From contig JAISRM010000200.1 in the NCBI GenBank assembly GCA_031273645.1, positions 1 through 20,647 on the forward strand: DNA of 20,647 bases. Reading direction: 5' to 3'. The position numbers and the translations under genes were made by a program. This document shows positions 16,318-20,647 of the stretch, in pieces. This stretch comes from Endomicrobium sp. (GTDB lineage Bacteria > Elusimicrobiota > Endomicrobiia > Endomicrobiales > Endomicrobiaceae). Numbering within the stretch: position 1 is the stretch's first letter; each line of letters starts with the position of its first letter. Below the pieces are notes generated by a model. That model made no database searches and was not told the origin of the DNA. It saw only the letters and a list, made by a program, of their open reading frames with translations.

Positions 16318-16384
16318 AATTCGCGAGGCGAGTAAGCTGCGGAATATATATTAACAATTAAAAATAGATCTGCTGTCTCTGCTT

Positions 16385-16921
16385 TTAGGCGTTTTGCGGT
16401 ATTTGTGATTTAAATTCTGCAAAAAATCTGTTAAAAAGAGTTTTTGAAGAATCGGAAAGATTCCCTTCTTTATCTACGTTTGCCGAAAAATTTAAATAAA
16501 TTTCCGGCTGATACATACCTTTTGCGCCCAAAAAAGACAAAAGAGATCTCAGCTGGGTTTGAGCGGCAAAAGCGCCCATAGCGCTTGGGCTTGCGCCTAA
16601 AACGGCTGCCGGCTTTTTTATCCAAACGCCTTTGCCAAAAGGACGCGAACCCCAGTCTATCGCATTTTTCAAAACTCCCGGAATTGAACGGTTATGTTCC
16701 GGAGTTATAAATAATACGGCGTCAGCGTTTTTTACCCGCTCTTTAAACGCCGCAACGCTTTCCGGAATCGGATTTTCAATGTCAACGTTAAAAAACGGTA
16801 TTTGCGAAATATCGGCTTCTTCAAATTCAAAATCCTGCGGAGCCAGCGGTTTTATCAAAGCGTATAATTTTTTGTTTATTGAGTTTTTTGCTAAAGAGCC
16901 TGTTATAGTTAAAATTTTCAT
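16385..16921 (-). CDS. NADPH-dependent FMN reductase family flavoprotein
   Basis: A 178-residue cytoplasmic flavodoxin-fold reductase. The FMN phosphate loop is visible as GSLAKNSINKKL (8-19), the family motif TPEHNRSIPGVLKNAIDW at 73-90, and GASPSAMGAFAAQTQLR at 109-125. Length and motifs match the ChrR/YieF/azoreductase-type group, which reduces quinones, chromate or azo compounds with NAD(P)H; the true substrate cannot be read from sequence. The ATG at 16921-16919 has an AGGGGG stretch about ten bases upstream, a somewhat loose ribosome site. It lies 63 bp after the DUF1844 gene, so read-through from the housekeeping run is plausible. Family call is firm, substrate is not. Confidence 0.9.
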   Translation of the reverse strand: MKILTITGSLAKNSINKKLYALIKPLAPQDFEFEEADISQIPFFNVDIENPIPESVAAFKERVKNADAVLFITPEHNRSIPGVLKNAIDWGSRPFGKGVWIKKPAAVLGASPSAMGAFAAQTQLRSLLSFLGAKGMYQPEIYLNFSANVDKEGNLSDSSKTLFNRFFAEFKSQIPQNA

Positions 16922-16984
16922 AATACTTTTGCCCCCTACAACCTTTTATACTTGCAGATTCAAACAATAACCGCCGGTCAATTT

Positions 16985-17329
16985 TTAATGACAGCCGCAG
17001 CCGCAATCGTCTTTATGCTCTTTATCTTCAACAGACGCCGTATTTTCATTTTGCGCGTCTATAGGTTTTGCGGCTTCATCGGCATAATTCATTTGAAGAT
17101 TAGCGATGGTTGAGCCGAGAATTTCTTCTTCTTTTTTAGTAAGATTTCCTTTCATTTTGTCTCTGATCATGACGAGCATGTCTATAGTAACTTTAGCTCC
17201 GTTTAAATCTCTTTTTATTTTGCCGTCAACGGGGCTTGCTGTTTTGCCCAGCTGCTGCCAAGCCGCCGACGAAAACATTGTAACGAGATTAAAAAAATAA
17301 ATATTAAAATCAAGTTTTTCTTCAGCCAT
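16985..17329 (-). CDS. DUF1844 protein with Cys/His-rich tail
   Basis: A 114-residue protein. Residues 6-82 match the small helical DUF1844 family: LDFNIYFFNLVTMFSSAAWQ, LGKTASPVDGKIKRDLNGAK, then MIRDKMKGNLTKKEEEILGS and a last helix ending LQMNYAD. The family has no established function. Residues 84-108 are a polar, acidic linker and the protein ends DDCGCGCH, with C109, C111, C113 and H114 placed to bind a metal. The ATG at 17329-17327 follows AAAGGAGC. It is 74 bp downstream of gltX, with a strong hairpin in the gap (17361-17400). Confidence 0.82.
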   Translation of the reverse strand: MAEEKLDFNIYFFNLVTMFSSAAWQQLGKTASPVDGKIKRDLNGAKVTIDMLVMIRDKMKGNLTKKEEEILGSTIANLQMNYADEAAKPIDAQNENTASVEDKEHKDDCGCGCH

Positions 17330-17360
17330 ATCAAAGCTCCTTTTGCGTTTATAATATTTC

Positions 17361-17400
17361 GCGCCTGCATTAAAATTTATTATCGTTTAATGCGCGGCGC
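17361..17400. other. 40-nt hairpin between gltX and the DUF1844 gene
   Basis: GCATTAAA (17367-17374) pairs with TTTAATGC (17386-17393), and an outer GCGCC (17361-17365) pairs with GGCGC (17396-17400), giving a 13-pair stem with one small internal loop and an 11-base loop. There is no U-run after it on either strand, so it is not a standard intrinsic terminator. It may stabilise the gltX 3' end, attenuate downstream expression, or mark an RNA cleavage point. Confidence 0.55.
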
Positions 17401-17403
17401 TGT

Positions 17404-18876
17404 TTAAAAAAATTTATTGACGGCGGTCTCTATTCTGCGCAAAACCTCTTGCTTTCCCATAACTTCCATCATGTGAAAAAGGCTGGGTCCCTGCGTTCTT
17501 CCGGAAACCGCAACTCTTATCGGGTGAAAAACTTTTCCTGTCCCTATGCCTTTTTCGGCGGCAAGATCCCTTGCGTATTTTTCAAGAGCCTGCGCGCTAA
17601 AATCCGTCTGTCCGGCAAGCCTTTGAAAGCTTTCCTGCAAAACTATTTTCGCGCTGTCTTTTGATTTTTCAAAAACTTTTTTCACCGCTTCTTCCTGATA
17701 GACGACTTCTTTTGTAAAAAAGAAGTCAACTAAAGGCGCAATGTCTTTCAGCGTTTTAATTTTTTCATGTTCCAAAGCTATCGCTTTTTTGAGCAGTTCT
17801 CTATCCCAGCCTTCAATTAAACTTTCATTTGAAACGAATTTCAGCCAGTCTATAAACAACTCGTAAATTTCTGCGGAAGTTTTAGAGCGTATTTTTTCCC
17901 CGTTAAGCCACAAAAGTTTGGCGGGGTCAAACGTCGAGGGGCTTGTTCCGCATCTTTCTATTGAAAAACTTTCTTTAAGTTCGGGTATGGTAAAAATTTG
18001 CCGGCTGTCTTCGGTAGCCCAGCCTAAAAGCGCAAGATAATTCAGCAAAGCTTCCGGTAAATAGCCTTCGCTGCGGTATTCTAAAACGGAAGTGTGTCCG
18101 TGCCGTTTAGAAAGCCTTGCGCCGTCGGAACCCAATATCATCGCCATATGCGCAAATTCCGGCGCTTTCCATGCAAAAGCGTTATATATGTGAATTTGGC
18201 GCGGCGTATTTGAAATATGGTCGTCGCCCCTTAAAACGTGAGTCATCTTCATAAGATGATCGTCTATAACGCAGGCAAAATTATACGTCGGAACTCCGCT
18301 TGCTTTCATTATGACAAAATCGTCAAGCAGAGAATTAAAAAATTCAATTTGTCCTCTTATCAAATCGTTTAAAATTATGCTGCCGTCTTTGCGCATTTTA
18401 AACCTTATAACGGATTTTGCGCCGCCGTCCTCTTTTTCCCGACGCTGCTGCGGCGTTAAATGAGCGCAGCGACCGTCGTATTTATGCGGCAGTTTGTTTG
18501 CCTGCGCAATTTTACGCATTTCGTCAACTTCTTGCGGAGTGCAGTAACATTTATATGCAAGGTCTGCGGCTATAAGTTCGTCGGCGTATTTTTGGTAAAC
18601 GCCGAGTTCATTTCTTTGCATCTGATAATAAGGAGCAAATTCCGCAATTTCTGCGCCGGGTCCTTCGTCCCAATTAAGTCCAAGCCATTTCATCGCGTCT
18701 AAAATTACCTGAGTAGAAGCGTCGGTGGAACGGGCTTCGTCGGTATCTTCTATTCTCAAAACAAATTTTCCGCCGCTTTTTGCAGCGTAAAGCCAATTAA
18801 ATAAAGCCGTTCTGACGCCTCCTATATGCAAATCGCCGGTAGGCGACGGCGCAAAACGAACCCTGACATTATTCAT
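17404..18876 (-). CDS. gltX: Glutamyl-tRNA synthetase
   Basis: A 490-residue class I aminoacyl-tRNA synthetase that charges tRNA-Glu in the cytoplasm. The HIGH-type motif is at 17-20 (SPTGDLHIGG) and the KMSKS-type loop at 255-260 (GARLSKRHG). RIEDTD at 41-46 and the WDEGP at 69-73 are family-typical. A zinc site of the E. coli type is intact: C110, C112, C137 and H139. The length is normal for a bacterial GluRS, with a helical anticodon-binding part after about residue 320. The ATG at 18876-18874 has GAGGAAAAA just upstream. I cannot tell from sequence whether it is discriminating or also charges tRNA-Gln. It is 77 bp after hisG on the same strand and probably shares a transcript. Confidence 0.97.
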   Translation of the reverse strand: MNNVRVRFAPSPTGDLHIGGVRTALFNWLYAAKSGGKFVLRIEDTDEARSTDASTQVILDAMKWLGLNWDEGPGAEIAEFAPYYQMQRNELGVYQKYADELIAADLAYKCYCTPQEVDEMRKIAQANKLPHKYDGRCAHLTPQQRREKEDGGAKSVIRFKMRKDGSIILNDLIRGQIEFFNSLLDDFVIMKASGVPTYNFACVIDDHLMKMTHVLRGDDHISNTPRQIHIYNAFAWKAPEFAHMAMILGSDGARLSKRHGHTSVLEYRSEGYLPEALLNYLALLGWATEDSRQIFTIPELKESFSIERCGTSPSTFDPAKLLWLNGEKIRSKTSAEIYELFIDWLKFVSNESLIEGWDRELLKKAIALEHEKIKTLKDIAPLVDFFFTKEVVYQEEAVKKVFEKSKDSAKIVLQESFQRLAGQTDFSAQALEKYARDLAAEKGIGTGKVFHPIRVAVSGRTQGPSLFHMMEVMGKQEVLRRIETAVNKFF

Positions 18877-18953
18877 AAATTTTTCCTCATATTATATATG
18901 TATATGCAAAACGCTTGTCCGCCGTTAAATTCCAAATTTAATGCGCCGATCTC

Positions 18954-19826
18954 TTAATAAATAATTTTATTGAGAGGATATTCAATAATGCCTTCGGCGC
19001 CGGCGCGTTTTAATGCCGGTATAATCTTTTTTACCGTTTTTTCTTCAAGTATCACTTCAATGGCGACCCAGTTTTCGTCGCTTAACTGCGAAATTGTAGG
19101 TTTTTTTAAGGCGGGCAAAGCCGCAACGACTTTAGCCAAAGCCGCGCGCGCAACGTTCATTTTAAGACCTACCATTCCTTCGGCGGCAAGCGCGCCTTTT
19201 AAAAGCACGGCCAGATTTTCTATTTTCTCTTTTTTCCATTTGTCGCATAAAGCTTTGTCGTTAGCTATAAATCTCGTAGTAGAAGAAAGTATTTCGTCAA
19301 CTATTCTAAGCTTGTTTTCTCTGAGAGAAGAGCCGGTTTCGGTCAAATCAACTATAGCGTCAACAAGGCGTCCGGCTTTAGCTTCGGTGGCGCCCCATGA
19401 AAACTCTATATCGGCTTTTACTTTGTTTTTTGCAAAATATTTTTTAGTGTAATTTATAAGCTCGGTGGCGACTCTTTTGCCCTGAAGATCTTTAACGGAT
19501 TTTATCTTTGAACCCTCAGGCACGCATAAAACCCACCGCACCGGCCTAAAGCCCGACTTTGCGTAATTTAATTCGCAGACTTCAGACACTTTTGCGCCGC
19601 TTTCGCATATCCAGTCGTAACCGGTAAGACCGGCGTCAAAAAAACCGTCCTGCACATATTTTGCCATTTCCTGCGAACGCACGAGCATTATTTCAAGCTC
19701 GTCGTCGTCGCTTGTGGGAAAATACGAGCGCGAAGAAACGCTTATTCTTATTCCGGCTCTTCTGAATAATTCAACAGTTGATTCCTGAAGGCTGCCTTTT
19801 GGAAAACCCAATCTTAATTTTTTCAT
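18954..19826 (-). CDS. hisG: ATP phosphoribosyltransferase, long form (HisG)
   Basis: First enzyme of histidine synthesis: it joins ATP and PRPP to make phosphoribosyl-ATP in the cytoplasm. At 290 residues it is the long, HisZ-independent form. The catalytic part is about 1-210, with LGFPKGSLQE at the start and the PRPP-binding loop DAIVDLTETGSSLREN at 156-171. The C-terminal regulatory domain (about 213-287, AEGMVGLKMNVARAAL to the end) is the one that binds histidine for feedback inhibition. ATG at 19826-19824 follows AGAGGAAAA. It stands alone: no other his genes are in the window, and it sits 46 bp after cvpA and 77 bp before gltX. Confidence 0.96.
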   Translation of the reverse strand: MKKLRLGFPKGSLQESTVELFRRAGIRISVSSRSYFPTSDDDELEIMLVRSQEMAKYVQDGFFDAGLTGYDWICESGAKVSEVCELNYAKSGFRPVRWVLCVPEGSKIKSVKDLQGKRVATELINYTKKYFAKNKVKADIEFSWGATEAKAGRLVDAIVDLTETGSSLRENKLRIVDEILSSTTRFIANDKALCDKWKKEKIENLAVLLKGALAAEGMVGLKMNVARAALAKVVAALPALKKPTISQLSDENWVAIEVILEEKTVKKIIPALKRAGAEGIIEYPLNKIIY

Positions 19827-19872
19827 TTTTTCCTCTATGCATATTTTTAAAGTTAAAGATAAAACGCGGTTT

Positions 19873-20352
19873 TTATTTTATGCCGGCGCGGCTTTGACGC
19901 CGTAAAACCTTTTCTTCAAGATAAGGGGGAACATAATCTTTCAGTAAAGGCGCGTTTGTTTGAATTGTTTTAGACAGCGTCTTATAAAGCGTTTTTCCCG
20001 AACCGTCTAAGGCGCGCGTTCCGTGCGTTAAAGTCGGTATCAAAACGTTTACGCAGACGATAATCCAAACGCAAACGCTTAAAATCGCTCCGCCCGCTTT
20101 GTCAAACGGATTCATAAAAAAAAATTTCACAAGCCTTAATACAAAACCGCCGGCCAGCGCGACAAAAAGAGCCGCTATAACAAAAACCAGCCAGTAATTT
20201 ATGCCTTCCTGATAAGGATATTTTGAAGCCGCGTAAACGGCAAGAAAACCTGAAGCCAGCGCAAAAAAACTGCGCGTAACGCCGGCCGACCAGCCAAGCC
20301 ATCCTATAATCAAAACGCTTGCGATTAAAAAAACATCAATTAACAAAGACAC
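19873..20352 (-). CDS. CvpA-family integral membrane protein
   Basis: A 159-residue inner-membrane protein with four hydrophobic segments (about 5-24, 28-45, 53-76 and 86-106) followed by a short soluble, basic tail ending RRQSRAGIK. The layout, the GWLGWSAGVTRSFF stretch in the first loop and the NPFDKAGGAILS before the last membrane segment match the CvpA/colicin V production family, whose molecular role is unclear in most bacteria. The start is GTG at 20352-20350, preceded by AAGGCGGG; no ATG fits. It lies 46 bp before hisG on the same strand. Confidence 0.82.
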   Translation of the reverse strand: MSLLIDVFLIASVLIIGWLGWSAGVTRSFFALASGFLAVYAASKYPYQEGINYWLVFVIAALFVALAGGFVLRLVKFFFMNPFDKAGGAILSVCVWIIVCVNVLIPTLTHGTRALDGSGKTLYKTLSKTIQTNAPLLKDYVPPYLEEKVLRRQSRAGIK

Positions 20353-20433
20353 TTTCCCGCCTTTTTATTTAGAGCGCGCGGACGCAAAACTGACGGATAA
20401 AGCCGCAATTTTGTTTCCGGCGATCGCAAAAAT

Positions 20434-20647
20434 TTAAACGGTTCTTATAACTATTCCGCTTGCGAGTTTCGGATAAAAATAAGTTGATTTCTGGGGCATC
20501 ATTTCATTATTAAGGCTGATGGCTTTAAGAGATTCTATCGGAGTAGCGGGAACTATTATCGCAATTTTACCGGTTTTCTTTGCAAGAATAACCGCTTCTT
20601 TGTCATTTTTAACGTAGGTAAATTCTGAAGCGTCAATTTCGGGAATA
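20434..20647 (-). CDS. C-terminus of a DUF1015-family protein (partial)
   Basis: The minus-strand frame enters from the right edge and ends at TAA (20436-20434), giving the last 71 residues. It closes with MMPQKSTYFYPKLASGIVI, the typical ending of DUF1015 proteins (MPQKSTYFYPK...SGLV). Upstream is KKTGKIAIIVPATPIESLKA, also family-like. The family is widespread, cytoplasmic and of unsettled function. The start lies outside the window. The 80 bp gap to cvpA shows nothing notable. Confidence 0.8.
   Translation of the reverse strand, partial: IPEIDASEFTYVKNDKEAVILAKKTGKIAIIVPATPIESLKAISLNNEMMPQKSTYFYPKLASGIVIRTV

Larger units (their letters stand above)
16025..16384. other. AT-rich intergenic spacer of 360 bp
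   Basis: This stretch separates the flavin reductase gene from the OmpA-like gene. It is strongly AT-rich apart from a GC-rich patch at 16294-16340. It contains the inverted repeat at 16110-16141 and the 12 bp tandem repeat at 16294-16317. A TTGACA box is present on the minus strand (complement of tgtcaa near 16255) but no -10 box sits at a normal distance. The promoter of the OmpA-like gene is presumably here, but I cannot place it. Confidence 0.6.

Noticed and set aside
16117..16335. Plus-strand open frame of 72 codons ending NPRVNPRVNSRGE
   Set aside because: No ribosome site, very AT-rich biased composition, and the end is just the 12 bp tandem repeat translated. It would also be the only plus-strand gene in the window.
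18891..18896. Perfect TATAAT (minus strand) upstream of gltX as a promoter
   Set aside because: It lies so close to the start that the predicted transcript would begin inside or after the ribosome site, and no -35 box sits at the usual distance.
17106..19452. Plus-strand open frames opposite the DUF1844 gene, gltX and hisG
   Set aside because: They are antisense to genes with clear family motifs and have no ribosome sites or recognisable domains.
20102..20302. Minus-strand open frame of 66 codons inside cvpA
   Set aside because: It is an out-of-frame reading of the CvpA-family gene, whose own frame gives four membrane segments and family motifs.

Overview
The window comes from a Gram-negative (diderm) bacterium with AT-rich DNA and strong AGGAG/GGAGA-type ribosome binding sites. 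The outer membrane is implied by a two-partner secretion (TPS) pair and an OmpA-like peptidoglycan-binding protein. The lineage cannot be fixed from the sequence. The mix of genes (gltX, long-form hisG, cvpA, DUF1844, DUF1015, an LktA-type giant adhesin) would fit Elusimicrobiota/Endomicrobia, but that is a low-confidence guess. Every gene I can support lies on the minus strand.

Region 1 (1-13042, about 63% of the window) is one uninterrupted minus-strand reading frame that starts at 13042 and runs off the left edge: at least 4347 codons without a stop. It encodes a TpsA-type filamentous adhesin with a signal peptide, a TPS secretion domain carrying NPNG, a long Ala/Gly/Asn-rich beta-repeat core, several non-repetitive insertions, and a 41-42-residue tandem repeat array at the left edge. 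Its C-terminus is outside the window. The many short plus-strand open frames over this stretch are shadows of it.

Region 2 (13104-14810) is the matching TpsB/Omp85-type outer-membrane transporter, 61 bp upstream of tpsA. The order tpsB-tpsA and the spacing indicate a two-gene operon for export of the giant adhesin.

Region 3 (14811-15481) has no gene. It holds a dense array of small hairpin repeats in both orientations, including two copies of a roughly 130 bp element with 32 bp terminal inverted repeats. Stem sequences differ between copies by compensating base pairs, so the folded form appears to be what is kept.

Region 4 (15482-16024) is a small secreted OmpA-domain protein, followed by a 360 bp AT-rich spacer (16025-16384).

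Region 5 (16385-20647) is a compact housekeeping run. In transcription order it holds a DUF1015 protein (partial, right edge), a CvpA-family membrane protein, hisG, gltX, a DUF1844 protein with a CGCGCH tail, and an NADPH-dependent FMN reductase-like flavoprotein. These genes share a strand and short gaps but no single pathway.
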